NCBI GenBank assembly: GCA_002435145.1
Contig: DJLT01000101.1
Location: forward strand, 1-43,172
Direction: 5' to 3'
Source: Neptuniibacter sp. UBA6509
Lineage (GTDB): Bacteria > Pseudomonadota > Gammaproteobacteria > Pseudomonadales > Balneatricaceae
DNA: 43,172 nucleotides
Shown here: positions 25,512 to 34,478 of the stretch, piece after piece
How positions within the stretch are numbered: position 1 is the first letter of the stretch
Layout of the letters: each line of letters begins with the position of its first letter
Made by a program: the position numbers and the translations under genes
Notes under the pieces: model-generated
What the model saw: the letters and a program-made list of their open reading frames with translations, nothing else
Told to the model about the DNA's origin: nothing
Databases searched by the model: none

Positions 25512-26936
25512 TTAGCTTGGTTTTGAGGCAGGTCGTTTACGGACACGTCTTACCGGCTTGCTTGCTGGTGATTGGTTTTGGCTTTGGCTTGTTTTCTTAG
25601 TTCGAGAACCATTTCCACCTGAAGCTGCTCGGCTACCACCACCTGATTTACTTGCTGAACGGTGAGATTTGTTTTTGCCTTGAGGCTTATGCCCACGGGC
25701 ATTATCTCCAGAGCGCTGGCCATCTTTATGACCAGAGCGTTGGTTTCTCTGTTTGGTCTTAATCTTACCCGGTTTACGGCTCAAGTCAGATGCTGGCAGT
25801 GTATGTACCGGCGTAAAACCTTCTAACTCCACTCGTTCAATAATTTTCCCGGTTAGGTATTCCACCGCCGCTAAATGTTCAAACTCATCAGCACAGACGA
25901 GAGAAACGGCTTCTCCGGTGGCGCCTGCACGACCAGTACGGCCAATGCGGTGTACATAATCTTCAGGGATGTTAGGTAGGTCAAAATTCACAACGTAAGG
26001 CAGCTGATCAATGTCGATACCGCGTGCTGCAATATCTGTCGCCACGAGTACTTTCACTGCACCGCTTTTAAAATCAGCTAACGCTTTAGTTCGTGCGCCT
26101 TGGCTTTTATTGCCATGAATAGCTGCCGCTGTAATCTTTGCCGCAGTAAGCTGTTTAGCGAGTCGATTGGCACCATGCTTAGTACGTGAGAATACAAGTA
26201 CCTGTTCCCAGCTATTATCTTTAATTAGCTTGATCAATGCCGCTGGCTTTTGGCCCTTATCAACGGGAGATATCCATTGTTTAACCGTGGTTGCAGTTGA
26301 GTTAACTGGGGTGACTGAAATTTCTACTGGGTTATTAACTAAGCCTTTAGCTAATGTGCGAATCTGCGGCGAAAATGTGGCAGAAAAAAGTAGGTTCTGA
26401 CGCTGCTTAGGCAGTACCTTGAGAATTTTCTTAATGTCATGAATAAAGCCCATATCTAACATACGATCGGCTTCATCGAGAACAAGTACTTCAAGTTGTG
26501 AAAATTTAACAACGCGCTGGTTGTATAGATCAAGCAAACGACCTGGCGTGGCTACTAGAATATCAACGCCACCACGCAGTTTGGCAATTTGTGGGTTGAT
26601 TTTCACTCCACCAAATACCACAGCTGAGCGTAGAGGTAGATTTGTAGAATAGTCACTTACACTTTCAGCGACTTGAGCGGCAAGTTCACGGGTCGGTGTA
26701 AGGATAAGAGCTCTAACTTGTCCGCCTTTTGATGGCGTACCGCCACTCAGACGTTCAAGTAGTGGTAGCGTAAAGCCCGCTGTTTTACCTGTGCCTGTTT
26801 GTGCTGCGGCCATTAAATCCTTGCCTTGGATAACGGCAGGAATTGCTTCTGCTTGGATCGGAGACGGTGTGTCGTAGCCTTTAGCGGTAATAGCGTCCAA
26901 TATTGGGCGAGATAAGCCCAGATCAGCGAAACTCAT
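25512..26936 (-). CDS. rhlE: RhlE-type DEAD-box RNA helicase
   Basis: A 474-residue ATP-dependent RNA helicase. Motifs in order: Q motif ([19 protein letters not shown], then PSPIQ), Walker A AQTGTGKT (45-52), PTRELA, GG, TPGRLLD, DEAD in [26 protein letters not shown] and [10 protein letters not shown]. The C-terminal 100 residues are a Lys/Arg/Ser/Gly/Gln-rich tail, typical of RhlE and probably RNA-binding. The start at 26936 begins MSFADLGL; an in-frame ATG 48 bases upstream adds an atypical extension. A long, hairpin-rich upstream stretch suggests post-transcriptional control. A diverged paralogue lies at 41350-42651. Confidence 0.93.
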   Translation of the reverse strand: MSFADLGLSRPILDAITAKGYDTPSPIQAEAIPAVIQGKDLMAAAQTGTGKTAGFTLPLLERLSGGTPSKGGQVRALILTPTRELAAQVAESVSDYSTNLPLRSAVVFGGVKINPQIAKLRGGVDILVATPGRLLDLYNQRVVKFSQLEVLVLDEADRMLDMGFIHDIKKILKVLPKQRQNLLFSATFSPQIRTLAKGLVNNPVEISVTPVNSTATTVKQWISPVDKGQKPAALIKLIKDNSWEQVLVFSRTKHGANRLAKQLTAAKITAAAIHGNKSQGARTKALADFKSGAVKVLVATDIAARGIDIDQLPYVVNFDLPNIPEDYVHRIGRTGRAGATGEAVSLVCADEFEHLAAVEYLTGKIIERVELEGFTPVHTLPASDLSRKPGKIKTKQRNQRSGHKDGQRSGDNARGHKPQGKNKSHRSASKSGGGSRAASGGNGSRTKKTSQSQNQSPASKPVRRVRKRPASKPS

Positions 26937-27240
26937 GTGTTGTTCTCTATGTGGTGTATTTAGAAATACGATTAAAGCGCACACTTAGTTTAGCTAAGGT
27001 ACCGCTTATGAAGTACGTAATATCGATGTGAGGGAGGCCTGCACTCAGATTTAAGTCACGTAGGTAAATTTAGTTCCCTGAAGGCCTCTGTAAGAAATAG
27101 AGATTGCGCTTTGCACAACGCCAACAGGTCTACCTAGAGAATCATGAGAGTATCTATGGCTATTTGACTCGTTCGCCTAATCTTCGGAACGGGCCGATTG
27201 TATCATCGTTAACCTTAGAGGCCTAATAAGGATTACTTAA
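26937..27240 (-). other. Long, hairpin-prone upstream region of the RhlE gene
   Basis: Together with 27241-27440 this is a 504-base gene-free gap. On the minus strand a TACAAT -10-like box lies near 27208, giving a possible leader of about 260 bases. The leader would contain TTGTGC-AAA-GCGCAA, a six-pair stem with a three-base loop near 27103-27117, and a CTCT/AGAG stem beside it. AGGCCT occurs three times. Long leaders are common for cold-inducible helicase mRNAs; no named RNA family was recognised. Confidence 0.35.
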
Positions 27241-27294
27241 AACCAAATATTAGCGTCTAAATTTTCATAATTATTAAGTAATTGGATACGCGTG

Positions 27295-27310
27295 TACGTC
27301 AAATGACGTA
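27295..27310. promoter_or_regulatory. Perfect 7-2-7 palindrome upstream of urtA, likely response-regulator site
   Basis: TACGTCA-AA-TGACGTA is a perfect inverted repeat in the 7-2-7 arrangement used by NarL/LuxR-type response regulators. A third half-like TGCGTCA lies at 27317-27323. A TAATAG -10-like box at 27353-27358 has no good -35, and its start point near 27365 would place the palindrome centre at about -62, a classic activator position. The REC-LuxR protein encoded at 24147-25058 is the obvious candidate to bind it. Confidence 0.55.
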
Positions 27311-27440
27311 TATGACTGCGTCAATCACCGAATACCTGTCCCCCTTGAAATCTAATAGCCTTATTGCAACGCATGAACAAAGTAATTTGGTTCCAATAAG
27401 TTTGTTCCGGCGATTCATTCAAATAAGGGGAAGGGCAGTT

Positions 27441-28721
27441 ATGAAACTTAAAAGTATCGCGGCAGGTGTTGCACTCTCATTAGGTGCTTCAGTTATCAGC
27501 ATCAGTGCAATGGCAGCTGAAACAATAAAAGTAGGTGTTCTACATTCACTATCTGGAACAATGGCGATCAGTGAAACAACGCTTAAAGATACTGTCCTTA
27601 TGATGGTTGAAGAACAGAATAAAAAAGGTGGACTACTAGGTAAACAGTTAGAAGCGGTTGTTGTTGACCCCGCGTCAAATTGGCCATTATTTGCTGAAAA
27701 AACACGAGAGCTACTTACCAAAGAAGAAGTGGATGTCATTTTTGGCTGCTGGACATCAGTATCACGTAAATCTGCGCTTCCTGTTTTAGAAGAGCTTAAT
27801 GGTTTGATGTTCTACCCAGTGCAGTATGAAGGTGAAGAGTCATCTAAAAACGTTTTCTATACAGGCGCAGCGCCAAACCAGCAGGCGATTCCTGCAGTTG
27901 ATTACTTAGCGAACGATCTAGAAGTTGAGCGTTGGGTTCTTGCCGGTACTGATTATGTTTACCCACGTACCACTAACAAGATTCTTGAAGCTTACCTTAA
28001 ATCAAAAGGTGTAGCTGCTGAAGATATCATGATCAACTATACGCCTTTTGGTCATTCTGATTGGCAGTCAATTGTTTCAGATATTAAAAAGTTTGGTAGT
28101 GAAGGTAAGAAGACTGCCGTTGTTTCTACAATCAACGGTGATGCAAACGTTCCTTTCTATAAAGAACTGGGTAACCAAGGTATCTCTTCTGAAGATATTC
28201 CAGTTGTTGCATTCTCTGTAGGTGAAGAAGAACTGTCAGGTCTAGATACTAAGCCACTTGTTGGTCATCTTGCTGCTTGGAACTATTTCCAGAGTGTTGA
28301 AAATGACGCTAACTCTGCATTTATCAAACAGTGGAAAGCTCATACTAGTGAAGAGCGTGTAACGAATGACCCAATGGAAGCCACTTATATTGGTTTTAAC
28401 ATGTGGGCTAATGCAGTAACTAAAGCGGGTACTACAGAGGTTGACGCTGTAGAACAGGCGATGATTGGACAGAAAACGCCTAACTTAACTGGCGGTGTTG
28501 CTGTGATGAATAAAAACCACCACTTGAGCAAGCCAGTTTTGATTGGTGAGATTCAAGATAACGGTCAGTTTGAGGTTGTTTGGGAAACCGATGGTGTTGT
28601 TGCAGGTGATGCGTGGTCTGATTTCTTACCAGGTTCTAAGAGCCTTGTTTCTGACTGGACGTCACCAACCAAGTGCGGCAACTACAATACTGAAACTAAA
28701 GAGTGTATCGCTGCTAAATAA
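27441..28721 (+). CDS. urtA: Urea ABC transporter substrate-binding protein UrtA
   Basis: A 426-residue periplasmic binding protein of the branched-chain amino acid/amide family specialised for urea. A signal peptide (MKLKSIAAGVALSLGASVIS, cleavage near AMAA) is followed by ETIKVGVLHSLSGTMAISE, the UrtA-typical FGCWTSVSRKSALPVLEE, LMFYPVQYEGEESSKNVFYT and GTDYVYPRTTNK. The ATG at 27441 has AGGGGAAGGG just upstream; the frame stays open another 53 codons upstream but that stretch is not UrtA-like. It heads urtABCDE. Two hairpins separate it from urtB, consistent with overproduction of the binding protein. Confidence 0.96.
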   Translation: MKLKSIAAGVALSLGASVISISAMAAETIKVGVLHSLSGTMAISETTLKDTVLMMVEEQNKKGGLLGKQLEAVVVDPASNWPLFAEKTRELLTKEEVDVIFGCWTSVSRKSALPVLEELNGLMFYPVQYEGEESSKNVFYTGAAPNQQAIPAVDYLANDLEVERWVLAGTDYVYPRTTNKILEAYLKSKGVAAEDIMINYTPFGHSDWQSIVSDIKKFGSEGKKTAVVSTINGDANVPFYKELGNQGISSEDIPVVAFSVGEEELSGLDTKPLVGHLAAWNYFQSVENDANSAFIKQWKAHTSEERVTNDPMEATYIGFNMWANAVTKAGTTEVDAVEQAMIGQKTPNLTGGVAVMNKNHHLSKPVLIGEIQDNGQFEVVWETDGVVAGDAWSDFLPGSKSLVSDWTSPTKCGNYNTETKECIAAK

Positions 28722-28737
28722 GTTAAGTGGTTACTGG

Positions 28738-28766
28738 CTGGGCGACCCAATTTTAAGGTCGCTCAG
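28738..28766 (+). other. Intercistronic stem-loop after urtA (first of two)
   Basis: CTGGGCGACC-caattttaa-GGTCGCTCAG makes a ten-pair stem with one G-U wobble, 17 bases after the urtA stop. It is well placed to protect the urtA message from 3' exonucleases. Confidence 0.6.
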
Positions 28767-28838
28767 TTAATCCTTAAGCAATATATATTTGTTGTCTAAA
28801 TTATAAGTAAATCCAACGCGGAGTTACTCACATAGTGT

Positions 28839-28876
28839 GTGGCTTGCTTCAGAGAAGTGAGCCACCTTTCTTTATT
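28839..28876 (+). terminator. Strong hairpin with T-rich tail between urtA and urtB, partial terminator
   Basis: GTGGCTTGCTTC-aga-GAAGTGAGCCAC (28839-28865) forms a 12-pair stem with two wobble pairs and a three-base loop. It is followed by a pyrimidine/T-rich CTTTCTTTATT. It has the form of an intrinsic terminator inside an operon, so it probably attenuates read-through into urtBCDE. Confidence 0.6.
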
Positions 28877-28944
28877 CCTGATTCGTTGGCGAATTGAAGC
28901 ATCTTCATTCATATATACCCAGCGGTCTACACAGGAGAATTCAC

Positions 28945-30621
28945 GTGAGACGTTTGTTAGCCATACTGTGCTGCTATGTTGTCGCGTCTATGGTTTCAGT
29001 TCAGGCCAACGAGCCTGTTGCTGCTATCAACGATAACAACGTTACACCTACGGTGCCGGCCTCGACCGAAATTACTCAGACTGAAGCTGATACGGTCTCA
29101 GTCGAAGGCCTTTTAGTAACCTTAACTAAGGTGAAACTGAGTAAGGCGCTACCGGTACTTAAACAGCTTGAAAAAGTCGGTGGAGCTCAGATCTTGCCAA
29201 TGTTTGAGAGCATGCTCGCCGGTGATCTTTACTTCGTTAAGTCGAGTAAAGAGGTCGTAGCAGTCACAAAAGTAAATGGTGAAATTACGGCTCAAGCGAT
29301 CTTAACTCAGCAGAGTTTAGGACAGCTGGATTCTTCACTTGTAAAAAAGATTCGTGTTAATAACAAACTACGTGGTTATTTAAGACAAGCGATTGCTCGT
29401 CTTCAGATCTCTAATAGCGATCCGGCAATACGCTTAGATGCGGTGAAAGCGTTACTTAAAAACCTAAGTGATGAGACCGTTGCGACGTTAACATCGGTGC
29501 GCCCGAATGAGGGTGATGAAGATGTCCTTTCGATGATTGATCTTGCATTAGCACTGAATCAATCTAATTCCGCTATAGCCCATGAACGATTGGCGGCTGT
29601 AAAAGTCCTTGCTGATAGTTTAGAAAACGAGGCACGTAACAAATTAACCAAACTAGCTGATAATGACAGTGATGCAAAAGTTAAGGCGGCTGCGAGTAAG
29701 GCGCTCAAAAGTATAAATCAGCGTATTGAATTTTATGGCTTCATAGATCAACTTTTTTTCGGCTTGAGCTTAGGCTCTGTGCTCCTTCTGGCGGCGATAG
29801 GTCTTGCGATTACTTTTGGTGTGATGGGGGTTATTAACATGGCCCACGGTGAGATGATCATGCTAGGAGCTTACACCACTTATGTTGTGCAGCTGATGAT
29901 GCCTAATGCAATCGAATACTCCTTATGGGTTGCGATTCCGATGGCTTTTCTTGTTTCTGGTTTAGTAGGCGTTCTTATTGAACGAGGTGTAATTCGACAC
30001 CTTCACGGGCGACCTTTAGAAACCTTGCTGGCTACATTTGGTATTAGTTTGATTCTTCAGCAACTAGTAAGAACCGTCTTTTCCCCGTTGAATCGTCAAG
30101 TAGCTTCTCCTGAATGGATCAGTGGCTCGTTAGAAATTAATCCTATTTTAAGTTTAACGTTGAACCGACTTTATATTTTAGCATTCGCACTTCTTGTGTT
30201 TGGTTTACTACTAATCGTTTTACGCAAAACCTCTTTAGGACTAAATGTACGTGCGGTGTCGCAGAACCGTGACATGGCTAAAGCAATGGGTATTAAAACC
30301 GATTGGGTTGATGCCATGACTTTTGGTTTGGGCTCGGGTATCGCGGGTATCGCGGGTGTTGCTTTAAGTCAGTTGACGAACGTGGGGCCTAACCTCGGCC
30401 AGGCATATATTATTGATTCCTTTATGGTTGTTGTTTTTGGTGGGGTCGGCAACCTTTGGGGAACTTTAGTTGCTGCGTTTTCTTTGGGGATCGCTAACAA
30501 ATTCCTTGAACCTGTTACCGGGGCTGTGCTGGCGAGTATTATTGTTCTTGTCTTTATTATCTTATTTATACAGAAACGTCCTAAGGGCTTATTCCCACAG
30601 AAAGGGAGGGCTGCAGAATGA
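28945..30621 (+). CDS. urtB: Urea ABC transporter permease UrtB with N-terminal extracytoplasmic domain
   Basis: A 558-residue protein. The start is a GTG at 28945 with AGGAG seven bases upstream; in-frame ATG 28894 lacks a ribosome site and would bury the signal sequence RRLLAILCCYVVASMVSVQA. Residues about 25-265 form a helical, HEAT-like region outside the membrane, characteristic of proteobacterial UrtB. The LivH-like permease follows: QLFFGLSLGSVLLLAAIGLA, VINMAHGEMIMLGAYTTY, ETLLATFGISLILQQL, the ATPase-contact loop VRAVSQNRDMAKAMGI, and VVFGGVGNLWGTLVAA. It ends in an ATGA overlap with urtC. Confidence 0.94.
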   Translation: MRRLLAILCCYVVASMVSVQANEPVAAINDNNVTPTVPASTEITQTEADTVSVEGLLVTLTKVKLSKALPVLKQLEKVGGAQILPMFESMLAGDLYFVKSSKEVVAVTKVNGEITAQAILTQQSLGQLDSSLVKKIRVNNKLRGYLRQAIARLQISNSDPAIRLDAVKALLKNLSDETVATLTSVRPNEGDEDVLSMIDLALALNQSNSAIAHERLAAVKVLADSLENEARNKLTKLADNDSDAKVKAAASKALKSINQRIEFYGFIDQLFFGLSLGSVLLLAAIGLAITFGVMGVINMAHGEMIMLGAYTTYVVQLMMPNAIEYSLWVAIPMAFLVSGLVGVLIERGVIRHLHGRPLETLLATFGISLILQQLVRTVFSPLNRQVASPEWISGSLEINPILSLTLNRLYILAFALLVFGLLLIVLRKTSLGLNVRAVSQNRDMAKAMGIKTDWVDAMTFGLGSGIAGIAGVALSQLTNVGPNLGQAYIIDSFMVVVFGGVGNLWGTLVAAFSLGIANKFLEPVTGAVLASIIVLVFIILFIQKRPKGLFPQKGRAAE

Positions 30622-31778
30622 ACCAGTTAATGCGTTTTAGCCGTTTACATGGCGACAGTAAAGTAGCGCCATTTGTTGCCATTTTGGTATTGGTGACGCT
30701 TCTTGCATCGATGGGTAATTTGTTGATGCCTCAAGACTCTATCTTTTATGTCAGTACTTATACGATCACGTTGTTAGGTAAGTACTTATGTTATGCAATG
30801 TTGGCGTTAGCTGTTGATGTGATTTGGGGTTACTGCGGAATATTAAGCCTAGGTCATGGTGCCTTCTTCGCACTGGGTGGCTATGCGATGGGCATGTACT
30901 TAATGCGCCAAATTGGAGATCGAGGCGTATATGGCAATCCAGATCTACCAGACTTTATGGTGTTCCTAAACTGGTCAGAACTTCCTTGGTTTTGGCAAGG
31001 GATGGATCAGTTTTGGTTTGCGATGATTATGGTATTACTGGTGCCTGGGATTTTAGCTTATGTTTTTGGTTGGTTAGCCTTTCGCTCTCGCGTAACAGGC
31101 GTCTACCTTTCAATCATGACTCAGGCACTCACTTATGCATTGATGCTCGCTTTTTTCCGTAATGAAATGGGGTTTGGTGGCAACAATGGTTTGACTGATT
31201 TTAAGGATATTGTTGGTTTTGATCTGCAAGCAGATACTACACGCGTTACCTTATTTGCCATCACTGCTTTGTTGTTGGCCGTGATACTCGTTGTCAGTCA
31301 TAAGATTTTGCAATCACGTACAGGTAAGGTGATTGTCGCTATTCGCGATGGTGAAAGCCGCGCACGTTTTATCGGTTATCGAACAGAACGTTTTAAAGTT
31401 TGGCTCTTTGTATACTCCGCGCTGATAGCCGGTATCGCTGGGGCTCTTTATGTTCCTCAAGTTGGCATTATTAACCCAGGTGAATTCTCTCCGTTAAATT
31501 CAATCGAGATGGTGATTTGGGTGGCTGTTGGAGGCCGTGGCACTCTGATAGGGGCCATAGTCGGTGCATTGTTAGTGAACTATGCGAAAACAAAATTCAC
31601 AGCGATTATGCCGGATGGTTGGTTGTTCGCATTAGGAGCGCTCTTTGTTTTTGTAACCCTGTATCTACCGCAAGGACTGATGGGGTTGTATAAAAACATT
31701 ATGGATAAGCGATGTGGGGGGAGCAGTGGTGATAAACCAAATGATGACGAACCTGCCTTGAAAGGAGGTGACGCATGA
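30618..31778 (+). CDS. urtC: Urea ABC transporter permease UrtC
   Basis: A 386-residue inner membrane protein of the LivM family and the second half of the urea channel with UrtB. Typical stretches are LSLGHGAFFALGGYAMGMYL, FRSRVTGVYLSIMTQALTYA, MGFGGNNGLTDF, the ATPase-contact segment VIVAIRDGESRARFIGY, and IEMVIWVAVGGRGTLIGAIV. The tail is a hydrophilic Asp/Gly/Lys-rich stretch. It is joined to both neighbours by ATGA overlaps, implying coupled translation. Confidence 0.95.
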   Translation: MNQLMRFSRLHGDSKVAPFVAILVLVTLLASMGNLLMPQDSIFYVSTYTITLLGKYLCYAMLALAVDVIWGYCGILSLGHGAFFALGGYAMGMYLMRQIGDRGVYGNPDLPDFMVFLNWSELPWFWQGMDQFWFAMIMVLLVPGILAYVFGWLAFRSRVTGVYLSIMTQALTYALMLAFFRNEMGFGGNNGLTDFKDIVGFDLQADTTRVTLFAITALLLAVILVVSHKILQSRTGKVIVAIRDGESRARFIGYRTERFKVWLFVYSALIAGIAGALYVPQVGIINPGEFSPLNSIEMVIWVAVGGRGTLIGAIVGALLVNYAKTKFTAIMPDGWLFALGALFVFVTLYLPQGLMGLYKNIMDKRCGGSSGDKPNDDEPALKGGDA

Positions 31779-32608
31779 GTACGTTAACTGATGTACGTGA
31801 AGTCATGCGAAGAGACCAAGTATGGTCGTTTTTAAAAAATGAACAGAAACAGGTCGATGTATCGCATGATGTGATTCTATATGTGGAAGGTCTTGATTTA
31901 AGCTTTGATGGGTTCAAAGCCTTAAATGATCTTAACCTTTATGTAAATGATGGCGAACTTAGGTGTTTAATCGGTGCTAACGGCGCGGGCAAAACAACCT
32001 TGATGGATGTTATTACGGGTAAGACTACGCCCGATTCTGGCAGTGTTTATTTTGGACAAAGTATCAACCTTTTAAAACATGATGAGGCGGCTATCGCTGA
32101 GTTGGGTATCGGCCGTAAATTTCAGAAACCAACAGTGTTTGAAGCGCATAGTGTGTTTGACAATTTGGAGCTTTCTCTTAAGCAGCAAAAAAGTGTCGTA
32201 CCTATGTTGTTTGCTCGTTTGACTCCGACAGAGATCGATAGGATTGATGAAGTGCTTAATATTATCGGTCTAAAAGAGCAGTGTTTTATGCAAGCGGGTG
32301 CGCTTTCTCATGGTCAGAAACAGTGGTTAGAGATAGGTATGCTGTTGGTAGCAGAGCCAAGACTACTGTTGATTGATGAACCTGTAGCAGGTATGACGGC
32401 TCAAGAAACTGAGCGTACAGCAGAGCTATTAACATCACTTGCTGGTGAACGTACGGTTATTGTCGTTGAACATGATATGGAGTTTGTTCGCAGCATTGCC
32501 CGAACGGTGACTGTTTTACACCAAGGATCAGTATTGGCTGAAGGCACTATGGATCAAGTTCAGAATAACCCTGATGTGATAGAAGTTTACTTGGGAGAAG
32601 CACCATGA
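31775..32608 (+). CDS. urtD: Urea ABC transporter ATPase UrtD
   Basis: A 277-residue LivG-like ATPase. Walker A is GANGAGKT (67-74), Walker B LLLIDEP, the signature is LSHGQ (His for Gly, usual in UrtD), and the switch His is in VVEHDME. An N-terminal extension of about 35 residues precedes the nucleotide-binding domain, as often in UrtD. It energises urea import with UrtE. It overlaps urtC and urtE by four bases each. Confidence 0.95.
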   Translation: MSTLTDVREVMRRDQVWSFLKNEQKQVDVSHDVILYVEGLDLSFDGFKALNDLNLYVNDGELRCLIGANGAGKTTLMDVITGKTTPDSGSVYFGQSINLLKHDEAAIAELGIGRKFQKPTVFEAHSVFDNLELSLKQQKSVVPMLFARLTPTEIDRIDEVLNIIGLKEQCFMQAGALSHGQKQWLEIGMLLVAEPRLLLIDEPVAGMTAQETERTAELLTSLAGERTVIVVEHDMEFVRSIARTVTVLHQGSVLAEGTMDQVQNNPDVIEVYLGEAP

Positions 32609-33300
32609 TCGATATATCAAAAGTTAATCAACGTTATGGTGGTACGCAGATACTTTGGGATCTGGATCTAGAGATAAAACCAGGTTCCTGTACCTGCATC
32701 ATGGGACGAAATGGTGTAGGAAAAACAACACTGCTCAAATGCCTCATGGGTTTACTCCCTGTAGAAAGCGGTGAAATTTTGTTGGAAGGTGAGCCATTGC
32801 ATACCAAAACTGCAGAATTTCGAGCGCCGGCGGGGATCGGTTATGTACCGCAGGGGAGAGATATTTTTCCAACATTAACGGTTGAAGAAAATTTGCGTAT
32901 TGGATTACCTATTCGAAAAGATAAATCCAAACAGATACCGGAGAAAATATTCGAACTATTCCCTGTTCTAAAGGAGATGCTGCATCGTCGCGGGGGAGAT
33001 CTTTCAGGTGGTCAGCAACAGCAGTTAGCAATTGGTCGTGCTTTGGTTATTGATCCGAAGGTTCTGATCTTAGATGAACCTAATGAAGGAATTCAGCCGA
33101 ACATCGTGCAGCAAATCGGGGATGTAATCTTAAAGTTGAATCAGGAAGAGGGTCTTACGGTTATTCTGGTTGAGCAAAAGCTGGGTTTTGCCCGCAGAGT
33201 AGGTAAAGAGTTTCGTTTAATGGAGAAGGGCAGAGTTGTTGCGAGTGATCAGATGGCTAACTTAAGTGAAGATTTGATTAAGCAATATTTAGCCGTCTGA
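32605..33300 (+). CDS. urtE: Urea ABC transporter ATPase UrtE
   Basis: A 231-residue LivF-like ATPase, partner of UrtD. Walker A is GRNGVGKT, the signature LSGGQQQQLAIGRAL, Walker B VLILDEPNEGIQP, and the switch region VILVEQKLGF. It starts in an ATGA overlap with urtD and is the last urt gene; ureD follows after about 120 bases. Confidence 0.95.
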   Translation: MIDISKVNQRYGGTQILWDLDLEIKPGSCTCIMGRNGVGKTTLLKCLMGLLPVESGEILLEGEPLHTKTAEFRAPAGIGYVPQGRDIFPTLTVEENLRIGLPIRKDKSKQIPEKIFELFPVLKEMLHRRGGDLSGGQQQQLAIGRALVIDPKVLILDEPNEGIQPNIVQQIGDVILKLNQEEGLTVILVEQKLGFARRVGKEFRLMEKGRVVASDQMANLSEDLIKQYLAV

Positions 33301-33419
33301 GGTGGTATTAAATATATTTTAATTAAAGGCCTTCTATGTTGCTAAGGAATTTAATAAGTTGGTGACTAGGAGGCTTGGTTGTCCAAGTCAATTAATTGAT
33401 GGTAACTAGTAGGATTGGG

Positions 33420-34346
33420 ATGAACAATCGGGTAACGCCTTTACCGCAAACAGGACCTATGAATACGGTCAAACAAGCGAAATGGGAAGCTGAATTAAGT
33501 TTAGGTCTTTCTAAAACGCTGAGGGGTTCAGTGCTAAAGCAGTGTCGCCATAAAGGCCCTCTTTATGTGCAAAAAGCGTTTTACCCAGAAGGAAAAAATT
33601 TAGCGCATATTTATCTGTTGCATCCTCCAGGTGGAATGGTATCTGGAGATGATCTTAAGATTAATGTCGATATGGAAAATGATGCGCAATCATTGATAAC
33701 TACCCCAGGCGCAGGGCGGGTTTATAAAGCTAGAGCTGACAGAACACTCCAGACCCAGCACATTCAACTGCGATTAGGCCCTGACAGTACTTTAGAGTGG
33801 CTCCCCTTAGAAAATATTATCTATCCCGGTGCAAATACCCAACTCAATACAGATATTCATCTAGAGAAAAATGCCTCAGTTATTGCATGGGAGATTAGTT
33901 GCTTGGGTTTGACTGCCAGCAATCAGCCATTCACTTCGGGTTCCCTCAGGCAGCGACTGCAAGTGTTTAAAGAAGGGCGCTTAACGTTGAGAGAGGCGCT
34001 TGTACTTAAACCAGACGAACATAATTTCATGTTGAGTAAAGCGGGTTTGGCTAATTGCTCCGTCAATGCCTTAATGATAGCGGGGCCATTTGATGTGGCT
34101 GAGCAGGAAAAGTCAGAGATTCTAGTTAAAGATTTACAAACGATTTGTGGTTTTTTAAATAGCCAATACAAAGAGATAGAACAAACTGTACTAGCGGCGA
34201 TTAGCCTAAACGGCGAATTTATACAAATTCGCTATCTGGGCAATTGTTCAGAGCAAGCAAGACTTCTTTTTATAGAATGCTGGGAAAAAATAAGGCCCCA
34301 GCTTATTGAGCGTAGTGCCTGTGAACCAAGAATTTGGGCTACCTAG
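33420..34346 (+). CDS. ureD: Urease accessory protein UreD
   Basis: A 308-residue scaffold for the UreD-UreF-UreG apo-urease activation complex. Family stretches include WEAELSLGLSKT, LLHPPGGMVSGDDLKI, TTPGAGRVYKA and LEWLPLENIIYPGA. The ATG at 33420 is preferred because AGGA (33411-33414) lies five bases before it; in-frame TTG 33396 and ATG 33399 are alternatives adding eight or seven residues. It heads the urease genes. The hairpin-forming TTGGTTGTCCAA upstream (about 33376-33387) has no T tract. Confidence 0.93.
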   Translation: MNNRVTPLPQTGPMNTVKQAKWEAELSLGLSKTLRGSVLKQCRHKGPLYVQKAFYPEGKNLAHIYLLHPPGGMVSGDDLKINVDMENDAQSLITTPGAGRVYKARADRTLQTQHIQLRLGPDSTLEWLPLENIIYPGANTQLNTDIHLEKNASVIAWEISCLGLTASNQPFTSGSLRQRLQVFKEGRLTLREALVLKPDEHNFMLSKAGLANCSVNALMIAGPFDVAEQEKSEILVKDLQTICGFLNSQYKEIEQTVLAAISLNGEFIQIRYLGNCSEQARLLFIECWEKIRPQLIERSACEPRIWAT

Positions 34347-34478
34347 TTTTATGATGCCTTCACAATAGATATAGAGCTCTCATCGGTGAATGAGGTTAAA
34401 GCAAATTATTTCAGCTAGTTAGATTTTAAAATAAACATAATTGAATCGCTTTTTAAAGCGCTAGCTAAGAGGTGAATT
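34347..34478. other. ureD-ureA spacer with stem-loop potential
   Basis: The 132-base gap holds CGCTTT-tt-AAAGCG just before the ureA ribosome site (AAGAGG). It also holds AGCTAG/CTAGCT elements about 45 bases apart that could pair around it. This may be a separate promoter and leader for ureABC. Nothing more specific is seen. Confidence 0.3.

Noticed and set aside
27345-27372. Sigma-54 promoter for urtA
   Set aside because: A TTGCA at the -12 position has no GG at the -24 position; no acceptable match was found in 27241-27440.
27282-27440. N-terminal extension of UrtA
   Set aside because: The 53 extra residues do not resemble UrtA, precede a clear signal peptide, and would overlap the 7-2-7 regulatory palindrome.
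33374-33390. CTTGG/CCAAG hairpin after urtE as a terminator
   Set aside because: It has only a five-pair stem and no T run, and ureD follows immediately on the same strand.
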